64,000 bases of DNA from a virus. The notes under the pieces are model-generated. The model made no database searches and was not told where the DNA came from. It was given only the letters and a program-made list of their open reading frames with translations. Shown piece after piece: positions 1 through 8,901 of this stretch. The DNA is taken from positions 62,001-126,000 of IMG/VR virus record IMGVR_UViG_3300044730_001822; one strand, written 5' to 3'. A program made the position numbers and the translations under genes. Positions within the stretch are counted from its first letter, which is position 1. The number at the start of each line of letters is the position of its first letter.

Positions 1-1088
1 AGTCTCTTGAGCTCAATGACGTTTGATGCGTCATCAGACTTGGGTTTGACGGCAGATTTATCACCAGTGACTTCTTTGTGTACGCTTTCGGTAATGGTCT
101 GTTTTGCAACAGCCACTTTCCGAGCGGCGTTCTCAAGAACTGCTGGTAGATACTTTTCAAAAGCAGTGCGAAGACGAGGTGTTTGCACGCTTTCTAGTAA
201 GTTACGCATGATTTCTGCTTTTTCCTCGTTTAAAGGATTAAGCAATTCATCCATAGTGCGGCTACGCTCTGTGGACTCCTTGATCATACGAACTTCACGT
301 TCCTTGTTCTCAACCAATACTTTGGCAGCATTAGTTGATTCAATGGCTTCGGCCAATTTCTGTTCTTTGTCAGCAATCACAGCCCGGAGCTTGCGTACTT
401 CGGCATTCTCATTGAGATGAGTGCCTGCAAACTCTGTGACATATGCTTCAAAGATACGACGACCAAAATTGTTCTCGCGAGCAATTTTAACGTCTTCTTT
501 GAGCTGAGTAAGTTCAGAACGTAGATGTTCAGCAACACGCTGACCTAACTTGGCAGCAGATTCTTTTACAAACTGCTGTTTCAATGCTGTGAGTTGCTTC
601 TTGGCTTCAGACACAAGTTTGACTTTGGTGTTAACCACGTCACGCTTGTCCTGGGCAAATTCAGTAATCTCACGAGCCAAAGCTTCAATCACAAACTTTT
701 CCAAACGGTCCACGCTCTCGGTGTGAGTGCGACGGTCCGAACGTAGTTCTTTGATTTCCTCAGCAAGTTTACCAACCATGAAGTTGTTGAACTTCTCGGC
801 TGATTCTTTCATCTTGACTTGGAAACGCACACGGTCTTCATTGAGACCACGGCGCTCTTCTTGGAACTCTTGTAATTCGGCTTGGAGGCCTTCGGTTACC
901 ATGCGATCTAGGGCTTCGACCATAACTGACTTGTCATGCTCATAGCGTTGTGCAAATTCCTCGCGGAGTTCTGCACGCACCTGCTCACGAGCTTCATTTA
1001 GTTTGGCCTCAAATGCTTCTGTGATGGCTTCACCAGTTGACTCGTTGATCAGTTGGCTATCTAGCAATGGTTTGATTGCGTCTAGCAT
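1..1088 (-). CDS. 22: Prohead core scaffold protein, gp22-like (partial, 3' end outside window)
   Basis: Reading frame open from an ATG at 1088 to the window edge, at least 362 codons, with no stop seen. The start is supported by an AGGAG ribosome site 7 nt upstream. The product opens MLDAIKPLLDSQLINESTGE and is then almost entirely charged heptad-like helix (many E, K, R, L and A, very few aromatic residues), as expected for a coiled-coil scaffold. It is the next gene after the gp21-type protease, 9 nt downstream, which is the 21-22-23 order of T4-like phages. By family knowledge gp22 forms the inner core of the prohead and is degraded by gp21 during maturation. The assignment rests on position, composition and the N-terminal style rather than a catalytic motif. 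The major capsid gene 23 would be expected just beyond the left edge. Confidence 0.8.
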   Translation of the reverse strand, partial: MLDAIKPLLDSQLINESTGEAITEAFEAKLNEAREQVRAELREEFAQRYEHDKSVMVEALDRMVTEGLQAELQEFQEERRGLNEDRVRFQVKMKESAEKFNNFMVGKLAEEIKELRSDRRTHTESVDRLEKFVIEALAREITEFAQDKRDVVNTKVKLVSEAKKQLTALKQQFVKESAAKLGQRVAEHLRSELTQLKEDVKIARENNFGRRIFEAYVTEFAGTHLNENAEVRKLRAVIADKEQKLAEAIESTNAAKVLVENKEREVRMIKESTERSRTMDELLNPLNEEKAEIMRNLLESVQTPRLRTAFEKYLPAVLENAARKVAVAKQTITESVHKEVTGDKSAVKPKSDDASNVIELKR

Positions 1089-1097
1089 TACGATCTC

Positions 1098-1748
1098 CTA
1101 AATCTTCAGATCCTTGATGAACTTTACAATCTCGTTCTTCAAGTGTTTCTGTGCAAGTGTGTCACCGCCCACAGCATTCTTGCTCATATCAAACATTCTA
1201 TGTCCGTATCTCATGTTCATGAGGCTTTCATACACTGTTCGAGGATAAGCGTTTGGTGCTGATGGCTGTGCCACGATGTCGACAGTGACGATTTCAAAGT
1301 CACTGACACGTCCGGTCGCGTCATCAACATTACCTGATCCGCGACTCGAAACTCCTAATTTCACACCCGACTGCAGCATTGTATCAACTAACTTGCCCAT
1401 GGGTGTGGGTAACAACTTCAGTTTACCTATGCCGTTGGGGCCATCCATCCACATTTTCTGGATCATATGGCTCACACGGTCTAGATTAATTTTTAAATCT
1501 TCTGGATGATCTACTTCACCGCATACAGAGAAACCACCGTTGATCTGCTCATTGAGCTGATCCACTGCTGATCTGATCTGTTGCACTGGGTATACTCGTC
1601 CGTTGGCGTTTTTAACGTCACCCTGGATAAAGATGCCTTCCATGAAAGTGGAAGGCTCTTTACCTGGAGCTTCTTCTCGGCTCTCAACTACGATCTTAGC
1701 AGCATCGTAACTGAGAACTTCTTGTAAGTGACGGTTCCCTTTAAACAT
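1098..1748 (-). CDS. 21: Prohead core protease, gp21-like
   Basis: 216 residues, close to the usual length of T4-type prohead proteases. It carries the family signature in order: NGRVYP (49-54), GEVDHP with the probable catalytic His81, and GVSSRGSG with the probable catalytic Ser at 134-135, followed by FEIVTVDIVAQPSAPNAYP, where the acidic partner is expected. This serine protease cleaves the scaffold and trims the capsid proteins inside the prohead before DNA packaging. It starts 5 nt after the acidic core gene and ends 9 nt before gene 22, so the three genes are very likely co-transcribed. No strong ribosome site is seen and translation may be coupled to the upstream gene. Confidence 0.93.
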   Translation of the reverse strand: MFKGNRHLQEVLSYDAAKIVVESREEAPGKEPSTFMEGIFIQGDVKNANGRVYPVQQIRSAVDQLNEQINGGFSVCGEVDHPEDLKINLDRVSHMIQKMWMDGPNGIGKLKLLPTPMGKLVDTMLQSGVKLGVSSRGSGNVDDATGRVSDFEIVTVDIVAQPSAPNAYPRTVYESLMNMRYGHRMFDMSKNAVGGDTLAQKHLKNEIVKFIKDLKI

Positions 1749-1753
1749 CTAAA

Positions 1754-2614
1754 TTAACTCTTGATTGCCTTCAAAGGACTCTTGGTATTAACACCCGAAG
1801 CCTGGCTCAGCGTGGGCTTGGTAGCAGGTTTCATGGGAGCCATGTTTTTGCCAGCAGTGTTCTGCAGGCCAGACTCAATGTCAGGTGCTTTTTGTGTTGT
1901 TGGTGCCTTGGTACCATCGGGATTCTCGGCAGTAAACTTGCTGGAAGCAGGTTTGGCCACCGAACCAGTTACACTGGCGCCGGCATTGTTAGCGTTTGGG
2001 CTTTTGGAGTCAACACGCAGTTTGTCACCGCCTGTTGTGCCTTGGCCTGCCAAACGATCACCACGGTCAACAGCAACTTTTTGTAGTTGAACGTTTTCTG
2101 CTAGGCTTTCCTCAACTTCTTCTTCTTCGGCTTCTACTTCTGAACCCATGGTCATTTCATCGTCTTCTTCGCCGTCGACCATACCATCGTCGCCGCCAAT
2201 GACTTCTTCAAATTTGGCCAGTAGTTCGTCTAGTTTGCTGTCAATGCTGGCGATATCACCTTCGAGATCGCCGCCTGCGCCCATTTCGTCGGCAAAATCA
2301 TCGCCGCCAACCATTTCTTCTTCGGCACCCATGTCCATGACTTCTTCGTCATCTTCCATGGCTGTTTCGTCAGCATCAACATTGGCGCTGATGTCGTTCA
2401 ACAGTTGATCTGCTGCGTCGCCGCCCATTTCCATGGACTCATCCATTTCCTCTTCGGACTCGTCCTCATCGGACTCTTCTTTGAGTTCTTCTGCCATGAG
2501 ATCTTCATAGATACCACGGCTTTTTTCCACTACGATTTCGTGAAAAAGGTCACGGGCCTTTTGTTCTTCGTCGTTAATGACGTACTCAATGAGTTTTTCA
2601 AACTTGCTTGACAT
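1754..2614 (-). CDS. Acidic prohead core protein (gp67/gp68-like)
   Basis: 286 residues. The first 45 or so (SKFEKLIEYVINDEEQKARD, then LFHEIVVEKSRGIYEDLMAEE) form an amphipathic helix region that I recognise from small prohead core proteins of T4-like phages. The middle (about 45-170) is extremely acidic, with long runs of E, D and M. The C-terminal 110 residues are a Pro/Ala/Lys/Thr-rich, probably disordered tail. It lies between portal gene 20 and protease gene 21, exactly where T4 has genes 67 and 68, so it probably helps shape the scaffold core. It is much longer than T4 gp67 or gp68, the extra length being the acidic and linker regions. An AAAAGGA ribosome site sits 8 nt before the ATG, and a TAAATA box lies 37 nt upstream. 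Confidence 0.75.
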   Translation of the reverse strand: MSSKFEKLIEYVINDEEQKARDLFHEIVVEKSRGIYEDLMAEELKEESDEDESEEEMDESMEMGGDAADQLLNDISANVDADETAMEDDEEVMDMGAEEEMVGGDDFADEMGAGGDLEGDIASIDSKLDELLAKFEEVIGGDDGMVDGEEDDEMTMGSEVEAEEEEVEESLAENVQLQKVAVDRGDRLAGQGTTGGDKLRVDSKSPNANNAGASVTGSVAKPASSKFTAENPDGTKAPTTQKAPDIESGLQNTAGKNMAPMKPATKPTLSQASGVNTKSPLKAIKS

Positions 2615-2651
2615 TTTTGGTTCCTTTTCTAGAATAAGGGTTGTGTAGAGT

Positions 2652-2657
2652 TATTTA
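2652..2657 (-). promoter_or_regulatory. Late promoter box TAAATA before the acidic core gene
   Basis: Minus-strand GCAGTAAATAAC, matching the core of the T4 late promoter TATAAATA. It lies 37 nt before the ATG at 2614, leaving room for a leader with the AAGGA ribosome site. It sits just downstream of a hairpin terminator, so it restarts transcription of the 68-21-22 genes. Confidence 0.6.
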
Positions 2658-2670
2658 CTGCACATATTAA

Positions 2671-2696
2671 AAAACCAGCAACTTATGGCTGGTTTT
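2671..2696 (-). terminator. Hairpin terminator (9-bp stem) before the prohead core genes
   Basis: AAAACCAGC (2671-2679) pairs perfectly with GCTGGTTTT (2688-2696) around an 8-nt loop. Read on the minus strand, the stem is followed by a T-run (six T in total with the end of the stem), the form of an intrinsic terminator. It lies between the 73-residue gene, which stops at 2734, and the promoter box at 2652. Confidence 0.7.
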
Positions 2697-2733
2697 CTGG
2701 TAGAAATATTTATGTATTATGACTTGGGCTGTA

Positions 2734-2955
2734 TCATAAGCCCGGCACAGCAGGAGGAGGTGCATACTGTTTGCGAATATACTTTAATTTCTCATCGTAC
2801 TCAAATTTACGCACTTCTTGCATACGGCGTATTTTATTGATCTGTGACAGAGTTAGTTTGGTTTTACGCAGCTGGCGCAGTTTAGGACGGCTGTTGTCGT
2901 CTTCTAGATCCTGGAAGCCTTCGGGCTCTTTGTCAAATAGTTCAAGAAAATTCAT
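2734..2955 (-). CDS. Small basic protein between portal and prohead core genes
   Basis: 73 residues, beginning MNFLELFDKEPEGFQDLEDD and continuing as a basic helix (KLRQLRKTKLTLSQINKIRR) with a short Pro-rich end. I do not recognise the family with confidence. The position between 20 and the acidic core gene suggests a small head-assembly protein. The start is notable: a TAAATA late-promoter box ends only 5 nt before the ATG, so the transcript would be leaderless or nearly so. It is followed by a hairpin terminator. Confidence 0.65.
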   Translation of the reverse strand: MNFLELFDKEPEGFQDLEDDNSRPKLRQLRKTKLTLSQINKIRRMQEVRKFEYDEKLKYIRKQYAPPPAVPGL

Positions 2956-2960
2956 AATGA

Positions 2961-2966
2961 TATTTA
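2961..2966 (-). promoter_or_regulatory. Late promoter box, leaderless arrangement
   Basis: Minus-strand AAGTAAATATCATTATG: the TAAATA box is separated from the ATG at 2955 by 5 nt. With T4 late-promoter geometry (start about 6-7 nt after the box) the RNA would begin at or next to the ATG. Confidence 0.55.
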
Positions 2967-2976
2967 CTTGATTTTG

Positions 2977-4710
2977 TCAAACTGCTGGTGGTGCGCCAGG
3001 CGCAGTGGTAGTGCTGGCTGCAGGTGGTGCACCTGGAGGTGCTCCAAGATCAGCTCCACCTAGTTCTCCAGCACCTGCACCTTCGGGCGGCAGTCCTGCA
3101 AGATCTGCATCAAATCCTCCGGGACTGATGCCCACTGAACGCAGTTCTGAACCCTGGCTGCCTTGTGCTGCAGGCTCGTCGCGCTCTTCGCGCCACATTT
3201 CTTCGTTTTCCAACACTTCTTCTTCGGTCAGGCCCAGATAACGTTTCAACAAGAAACGCTTGCTCATATAAGGCAGTGGTTCCAAGGTGGTAAAAGTGCT
3301 GACCCTGCTGGTGTCCAACTCTGCTTCACGATAAGCAGCAAAGTTCTGCGGTGGGTTGAATTCCAGATCAAACAAACTGGAATCAATGTTGAATCCACGC
3401 CAGCGCATGAACATCTTGAACTCATCATCCAACTTGTGCAGGATCAACTGCTGTAATCGTTTGCAGTATTCGTTGAAACGGAATTCTTGTATCAAGGCTG
3501 TGCCCACACGCCCATCGCTGAGTGGTGTGGTGGAGTCATCGGGACCAGTGGGCAGGTAAGATGAGGGCACACGCAGTCCACGCATCATCATGTTGTTGAA
3601 ATACTTGAGATCGTCGATCTCGCCCACGGCCTGGCCACCCTGCAGCATTTCCACACGAGATCCGCGACCTTCTGCTGTCTGTGGGAAAAAGTAATCTTCG
3701 TTGATGCTGAGTGGATTGTAGGTAGCATCTAGGATGTTCATTGAGCCACCGGTCAAAGTAGGAATACGTCGCTGATGTATTTCATTTTTCACACGCTCAA
3801 CAAACTGCATGGCTAAATGGCTAGGCATATTGCCCACGTCGATGTAAAACACACGCCGCTCTGGAGCACGCTGAACACGATAGATCAGGATAGAATCTTC
3901 CAAGAGTTCTTTCTGCTTGTAGACTTTGAAAATGCTTTCTAGTATGCTTTGTCCAAATGGCCAGTAAAAGTCCAAGCCCTCTGACAGACTCAGATGCACC
4001 ACGTGCTCGGCAGCGATAGCTGATTCGTTTTGGCTGAGACTAAAACGTGATCCTTGATTGAACGGATTCGAAGGCACTGTATAGCCTGGCTGTCCGCCCC
4101 AGGAGCCCTGCTGTGGCTGATTGGCATAGGCAGCGTCAGTGGCAATGGCTGAGATAGTCAAGTTCTGGAAGTTGGGGTTGATGTCACGCACAATGTACTG
4201 CTCAGGGCGCTTGCCTTCTGATTCGTTCACGATCACGCGGCTGACTTTGGTCATGTCCACATAGTACAGTTCAAAGGTCTGTGGATCACGGATAAACACC
4301 TGATCGCCGTACTTGATCACATTGCGGAACATTTTGAACATACGCTGATCAAACTTGTTGAGTTTGACCCAGGCCTGTAACTGTTCTTTGATGATTTTTA
4401 TTTCGTGATCTGTGGCTTTTTCCTTGTACTTGACATTGAAACTGGTGCCGTTTTGCAGGTTCTTTTGCGTGCTAAATTCAGAGATAATGTCCAAACAGGC
4501 ATTGATCTGTGCATCAGTGTCCATGGCTTCATACTGATTGTAGCGCTCGATACGGTTGGGATGACCCGAATACACTTCGGGCAGTCGGCTGGCATAGTTA
4601 CGGAAACCAAAATCTGCGCCATAGTTACGGCTCTGCGCTGTGCTGCCTGATATGGGGCTCATGGAGCCATCGCCAGGATTGGCTACTTTAAAGTGTTTTT
4701 TCCAAGACAT
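2977..4710 (-). CDS. 20: Portal vertex protein, gp20-like
   Basis: 577 residues, slightly longer than T4 gp20 (524). It has features of the family: an N-terminal region with RLPEVYSGHPNRIERYNQYE, a core with PERRVFYIDVGNMPSHLAMQ, then YLPTGPDDSTTPLSDGRVGT and a conserved FDLEFNPPQNF stretch. The last 65 residues are Gly/Ala/Pro-rich and look like a disordered extension. Twelve copies form the portal ring at one capsid vertex through which DNA enters and leaves, and to which the neck and tail attach. It is preceded on the same strand by the tape-measure-like gene, not by 18/19 as in T4. Confidence 0.92.
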   Translation of the reverse strand: MSWKKHFKVANPGDGSMSPISGSTAQSRNYGADFGFRNYASRLPEVYSGHPNRIERYNQYEAMDTDAQINACLDIISEFSTQKNLQNGTSFNVKYKEKATDHEIKIIKEQLQAWVKLNKFDQRMFKMFRNVIKYGDQVFIRDPQTFELYYVDMTKVSRVIVNESEGKRPEQYIVRDINPNFQNLTISAIATDAAYANQPQQGSWGGQPGYTVPSNPFNQGSRFSLSQNESAIAAEHVVHLSLSEGLDFYWPFGQSILESIFKVYKQKELLEDSILIYRVQRAPERRVFYIDVGNMPSHLAMQFVERVKNEIHQRRIPTLTGGSMNILDATYNPLSINEDYFFPQTAEGRGSRVEMLQGGQAVGEIDDLKYFNNMMMRGLRVPSSYLPTGPDDSTTPLSDGRVGTALIQEFRFNEYCKRLQQLILHKLDDEFKMFMRWRGFNIDSSLFDLEFNPPQNFAAYREAELDTSRVSTFTTLEPLPYMSKRFLLKRYLGLTEEEVLENEEMWREERDEPAAQGSQGSELRSVGISPGGFDADLAGLPPEGAGAGELGGADLGAPPGAPPAASTTTAPGAPPAV

Positions 4711-4745
4711 TTGTGTGTGGTATCCTTGCTATTACTTAGCGGGGA

Positions 4746-7133
4746 TTACATTGATACCTGGAGTAATTTGGCGTTGATGTCATTGCCGGTGCTCATTTTA
4801 TCGTTGATGTTCTGCAGTTTGTCTATCATGACCTGCATTTGATCTCCGCTGGCAAAACGGTTCAGTGCCTGTATCATGGCTTCGGATTTTTCCAATTGCT
4901 GTTGTAATACTGCGCTTTGTCTGTTGATAGCATCGTTCAGTATGGGAAGATTTTGATCAAACGAAGCAGTGTTCAACTGCGAGGCTCCAGTGTCTTTGAA
5001 GGATACGGGTATGCTGCGATTGTTCGACAGCGGTACTATGGCTTCTAAACCGTGCAGCATGGCCATGTATCCTGATTTAGGCCCTTGGGATATACCACCA
5101 TCAGCAAAACCGCCTTTGTCGCCTGCTGAACCCTTTTGAAAAATATGCACAGGATCTCTGGGATCATGATCAAAACCAAAACGTTGTATCATGCCGCTGC
5201 GCAATAAATCTGTTACTTGACCTCCGGGCAAATCAATAGCCAGACCCTTTTCGTGGCGGCTGAATCCTGGTTTTGCAGCGGGTATGCCTGTGTAACCTCT
5301 GGCCTTGTAGGCCTCATACAGTTTTTTTTGTGTTTCTTCTGATCTTTTAGAACTTACAACTACTAATTTTTCTCCAGTTAATTTACGATATTCATCGGCC
5401 ATTCTCAAAAACTGAATCTGAACTTCGTCTGCCAAGTCAAAAAATGCTGCTTTGCCTCCAGAGTCATTTTGGAATGTAACCAGCTCGTCGATGGAAGTCA
5501 GTAAAGATTCTTCATCCATACGCTTGGTAGCTATTCTATCAGCATATGCCTGTAGACTCTTGCCTGTTTCACGTGCGCCCAAAGCCGAAAGACCTTTGCC
5601 AAGTAAACTAGTTGCTCCTTCAGCAGCTCTTCTACCTAGTGCTCCAATACCTGAACGACTGCCAACTTCACCAGCACCAATCCTTTCTAGATTATCTATA
5701 CCCCGGACCGCAGATTTATCGCTGGTCACTGATTGACCTAACCCACCGCGCGCAGGCTGTTCCAATTGTGGTATGTCAATACCTAGTTCTTTGCTGATTC
5801 TCCTGACAGCACTATTAAGAACAGTAGTAAATGCACTGACTGCTGGAACAGCAAACTCTACTAGACTAAATGAAAGTGCCGATATACTTCGACTCATATC
5901 TTCAAGTTTTGACTGTGCCAATGTCACCGATTCAGTCATCTTGTCAGTTGGTTTTTGATCTTCTTTGGCTGTTTTGCCTGCTCCTCGAATTTGTCTAGTA
6001 GCAGTCTGGACAGCTCCTGCAAGCTTTAAATATGGAGAGCCTTCGTCGCCTTTGAATCTGGCACGTTGTTCACTGACCTTGAGATTTGCATTGATAGCGT
6101 CTTGTATTCGCTCGGCTCCTTCTTGGTCAGTGATTCGTCTGGCTTTTATATCCTCAATCACTTGCCTACTGATACCACCGGTGCTTCTGTACAGTGCTTT
6201 GGATGCGTCGGTTGTCACGGCAAAGAGACTGTCTCTTATTCCTTGCGCCTGCTCTCCCGTAAATCTTGCTTGCAGAGATTTTATACTATTTCCTACATCT
6301 GTTGGCAGACTACGTATGCCAGCTAGGAATCGTCCTTCGCTCATTGCTGCGTCAAGTTGGCTCCTTACAGCTTTACGACTTTCGCCAGTGAGTTTGGCCA
6401 GTCTATCTATTTCCAGCGCATATTCATGGCTGCCTTTGATTAACTCTTGTTGAGATCGTTGTGATTGATTACCCAGCATCAGTTGCTGGTTCATAAAACT
6501 GGCAACTGCGTCTCCCATTTCGTCTGCGTTGTAGCCAATGTTACGCAAGCCGCGTCCAAATTGACTGTTGGGATCTGCTAGAGTGCCTACTATCTTAGAA
6601 AAGTCTTCGGCACCTGTACCCACTGTACCTTTAAACCGTGCCAGCACATTGGCATTTTCACTGACAGCACGTTGAAAACCTTGCAGGGTCATGCGCGAAG
6701 TTAAAAACTGTTGTCTTAATCCTGTCAGTCCTTTGGAGGTCAGCGCACCAACCTGAGACATCTCTTGAAAGCTCTTGGTTGCAGTATCCAATTGATCCAG
6801 TAAAAATTTTGCACCTTCTCCGGCCAGTTTCAGACTACCTGCAATCATATTACCCGCAAAGGGTAATGTTTTAGCCAATTCACCTAACGCGCCAGTGACG
6901 CCATCTATCAGAGGGTTTAAACTTTTGAAACTGGCTTCACCGTTGGCCATGCCTTTGGTAAATCCCGCTAGACCGTTGGCTGCACTTTGGCTGGCCATGC
7001 CAACTGCTTGAAGATTTTTGGCAAATTCTTTGGTACCTAGACCTAATTTGCGCATTTCTTCCGTAGTGAGTGCAATGCCGTTGCGCTGCTTTTCAAATAG
7101 CATTGACAGTTCTTCTGATGATATGTCGGCCAT
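4746..7133 (-). CDS. Tape-measure/tail hub protein with VanY-type peptidoglycan peptidase domain
   Basis: 795 residues. About the first 560 are Gly/Ala/Ser-rich helices with weakly hydrophobic stretches (for example residues 75-115), typical of tape-measure proteins. Residues of about 590-665 form a D-Ala-D-Ala carboxypeptidase-like (VanY/M15) domain: VVVSSKRSEETQKKLYEAY, then SRHEKGLAIDLP with the HX6D metal pair, and DPVHIF with the third ligand His. The remainder returns to helix. A tape measure sets tail length and is injected, so a fused peptidase would open the cell wall during DNA entry. The neighbouring 26-like hub genes support a gp29-type tail role. The gp5-like spike in this window lacks a lysozyme domain, so this domain may replace it (inference). 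Confidence 0.78.
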   Translation of the reverse strand: MADISSEELSMLFEKQRNGIALTTEEMRKLGLGTKEFAKNLQAVGMASQSAANGLAGFTKGMANGEASFKSLNPLIDGVTGALGELAKTLPFAGNMIAGSLKLAGEGAKFLLDQLDTATKSFQEMSQVGALTSKGLTGLRQQFLTSRMTLQGFQRAVSENANVLARFKGTVGTGAEDFSKIVGTLADPNSQFGRGLRNIGYNADEMGDAVASFMNQQLMLGNQSQRSQQELIKGSHEYALEIDRLAKLTGESRKAVRSQLDAAMSEGRFLAGIRSLPTDVGNSIKSLQARFTGEQAQGIRDSLFAVTTDASKALYRSTGGISRQVIEDIKARRITDQEGAERIQDAINANLKVSEQRARFKGDEGSPYLKLAGAVQTATRQIRGAGKTAKEDQKPTDKMTESVTLAQSKLEDMSRSISALSFSLVEFAVPAVSAFTTVLNSAVRRISKELGIDIPQLEQPARGGLGQSVTSDKSAVRGIDNLERIGAGEVGSRSGIGALGRRAAEGATSLLGKGLSALGARETGKSLQAYADRIATKRMDEESLLTSIDELVTFQNDSGGKAAFFDLADEVQIQFLRMADEYRKLTGEKLVVVSSKRSEETQKKLYEAYKARGYTGIPAAKPGFSRHEKGLAIDLPGGQVTDLLRSGMIQRFGFDHDPRDPVHIFQKGSAGDKGGFADGGISQGPKSGYMAMLHGLEAIVPLSNNRSIPVSFKDTGASQLNTASFDQNLPILNDAINRQSAVLQQQLEKSEAMIQALNRFASGDQMQVMIDKLQNINDKMSTGNDINAKLLQVSM

Positions 7134-7179
7134 GATGTTTTACTTTAGGTGGGAAATTAGCATAATAAGTAAGTTTATC

Positions 7180-7185
7180 TATTTA
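7180..7185 (-). promoter_or_regulatory. Late promoter box before the tape-measure gene
   Basis: Minus-strand GATAAATAG in the 63-nt divergent gap between the tape-measure gene (ATG 7133) and the plus-strand hub gene (ATG 7197). It leaves a 46-nt leader. No equally good box is visible for the plus-strand gene. Confidence 0.5.
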
Positions 7186-7196
7186 TCCACCAAAAA

Positions 7197-8054
7197 ATGA
7201 ACCCAGAACGCAACCCGCTTCAGCAGTTTTTTAGAAAACCTGTGCTGGATGTCACATTGCCATCCCGGGGATCCCAATGGCCCAAGGATCACGTTGAATT
7301 TACAGAATCCATGGAACTTGAAGTTTTTCCCATGACTGCTATGGATTCTTTTGCGTATCATGCGCCAGGAGGTTTACTCAATGGAGAGATACTGGTACCT
7401 GCCATTGAAAACTGCGTACCAGGAATTAAAAATGCTTGGTCGATTCCTTCCTGTGATTTTTTTACGGTATTGTTGGCCATGTACGTTGCCACCTATGGTC
7501 AGCAGGTTACCATAGAATCTTCTTGTGTTGAATGCCAAAACACCAACAATTTGGACATTGACCTTGCTCTGCTGTTGAAGGATCACCCCGATCCCGAATA
7601 TAAATCTTTGGAATTTGGAGAGTATACAGTGTATTTCAAACCCCTGTCTTATCAGCAGATCAGCCAAAACGGCACCATTGAACTGCAACAACAAAAAACT
7701 TTGTTGGCTTTTAGTGATCCCGAATTATCTGAAGAAATCAAAACTCAATATCTAAATCGATTGTTACAATCTATCATGAACTCTGTTATGAGTGTCATGA
7801 CTCAAAGTATTAGCAAGATTGTTTATCAAAATCACACAGTAGACAATCAACAACACATATCCGAATTTGTTAAAAAATGCGATAGAGAAGTTTTTATCAG
7901 CATCAAAGATCATATTTTTGAATACAAAAAAACCACAGAAAATCGATCCATTGATGCAACATGTAAACAGTGCCAGTGTCAGTATCAACATCAGTTTGAC
8001 ATAGACCAAATTAGATTTGTCAACGATGTCAACAATTTGCAAATCAACAGGTAA
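7197..8054 (+). CDS. 26: Baseplate hub subunit, gp26-like (copy A)
   Basis: 285 residues. The N-terminus (PLQQFFRKPVLDVTLPSRGS, then LEVFPMTAMD and LVPAIENCVPGIKNAWSIPS) matches the T4_baseplate (gp26) family. It has two Cys pairs, CVEC at about 110-113 and CKQC near the C-terminus, likely a zinc-binding ribbon. gp26 is part of the central hub around which wedges assemble. The next gene is a clear paralog, sharing almost the same motif order. The start is the ATG at 7197; no good ribosome site is seen. Divergent from the tape-measure gene. Confidence 0.8.
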   Translation: MNPERNPLQQFFRKPVLDVTLPSRGSQWPKDHVEFTESMELEVFPMTAMDSFAYHAPGGLLNGEILVPAIENCVPGIKNAWSIPSCDFFTVLLAMYVATYGQQVTIESSCVECQNTNNLDIDLALLLKDHPDPEYKSLEFGEYTVYFKPLSYQQISQNGTIELQQQKTLLAFSDPELSEEIKTQYLNRLLQSIMNSVMSVMTQSISKIVYQNHTVDNQQHISEFVKKCDREVFISIKDHIFEYKKTTENRSIDATCKQCQCQYQHQFDIDQIRFVNDVNNLQINR

Positions 8055-8059
8055 AAGCC

Positions 8060-8899
8060 ATGAACACAACCAATCCACTAAACAAGTATTTTAGGCAACC
8101 AACCATCTACATGAGATTGCCCAGCCAAGGACAGCACTATCCACAGGGATCATTGGAAATGCCTGAAAATTCCGAGCTACCAGTCTATCCCATGACAGTG
8201 CGCGACGAAATCATGAATCGCACACCTGATGCACTGTTCAATGGTGACAGTGTGGTAGCATTGATTGAAAGCTGCGTGCCAAATATTAAAAATGCCTGGG
8301 CAGTGCCCAGCGTTGACATGGATGCTATATTGATCGCCATCAAGATTGCCACCTATGGCAAGGATCTTGAAATCACTGGAATGTGCTCACACTGTAAAGA
8401 ATATTCAGATTATATCATAGACCTCAACAAGCAATTGGCACAGTTTGGTCGCAGTGATTATTCGATGCCGTCCAAGATCGGACAATTTACTATTGCATTC
8501 AGACCTTTAAGTTACAAAGAGATCAACGAAACCAGTCAACAACAGTTTGCTGAGCAAAAAATACTAGATGTCATGCCCGAATCTAATCTAAGCGACAAAG
8601 AAAAACTTCAAGAAATAAACAAGCTGCTGATCAAGATCACTGATGGCTCAGTGATAACATTAAGTAAAAGCATAGAGTCTATCCGAACCGATGAGGTCAT
8701 TGTCAACGACGAACAGCAGATCAAGGAGTTTTTAGACAATTGCTCTAGTACAGTGTTCAATGCGATCAAAGATGCTGCCATAGAAAAACGCAGCGCCGGT
8801 ATGTTAAAACCTTTGAATCTTACCTGTAATCATTGTAACAAAACCTATCAACAAACTTTGACACTGGATACCTCAAATTTTTTCGGGCCCAGCTCCTAA
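8060..8899 (+). CDS. 26: Baseplate hub subunit, gp26-like (copy B)
   Basis: 279 residues and clearly paralogous to the preceding gene: NKYFRQPTIYMRLPSQGQHY, LPVYPMTVRDE, ALIESCVPNIKNAWAVPSVD, and Cys pairs CSHC and CNHC at equivalent places. The gap to copy A is 5 nt, with a weak AGG-containing ribosome site inside the end of copy A. T4 has one gp26, so two diverged copies suggest a heteromeric hub or subfunctionalisation, with one copy possibly doing the job of another hub assembly protein. The gp26 family call is firm; which copy is the true counterpart is not decided. Confidence 0.8.
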   Translation: MNTTNPLNKYFRQPTIYMRLPSQGQHYPQGSLEMPENSELPVYPMTVRDEIMNRTPDALFNGDSVVALIESCVPNIKNAWAVPSVDMDAILIAIKIATYGKDLEITGMCSHCKEYSDYIIDLNKQLAQFGRSDYSMPSKIGQFTIAFRPLSYKEINETSQQQFAEQKILDVMPESNLSDKEKLQEINKLLIKITDGSVITLSKSIESIRTDEVIVNDEQQIKEFLDNCSSTVFNAIKDAAIEKRSAGMLKPLNLTCNHCNKTYQQTLTLDTSNFFGPSS

Positions 8900-8901
8900 T
8901 A

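Noticed and set aside
2707-2712. Another minus-strand TAAATA box just after the 73-residue gene.
   Set aside because: It points straight into the hairpin terminator at 2671-2696 before any start codon, so it is unlikely to drive a gene.
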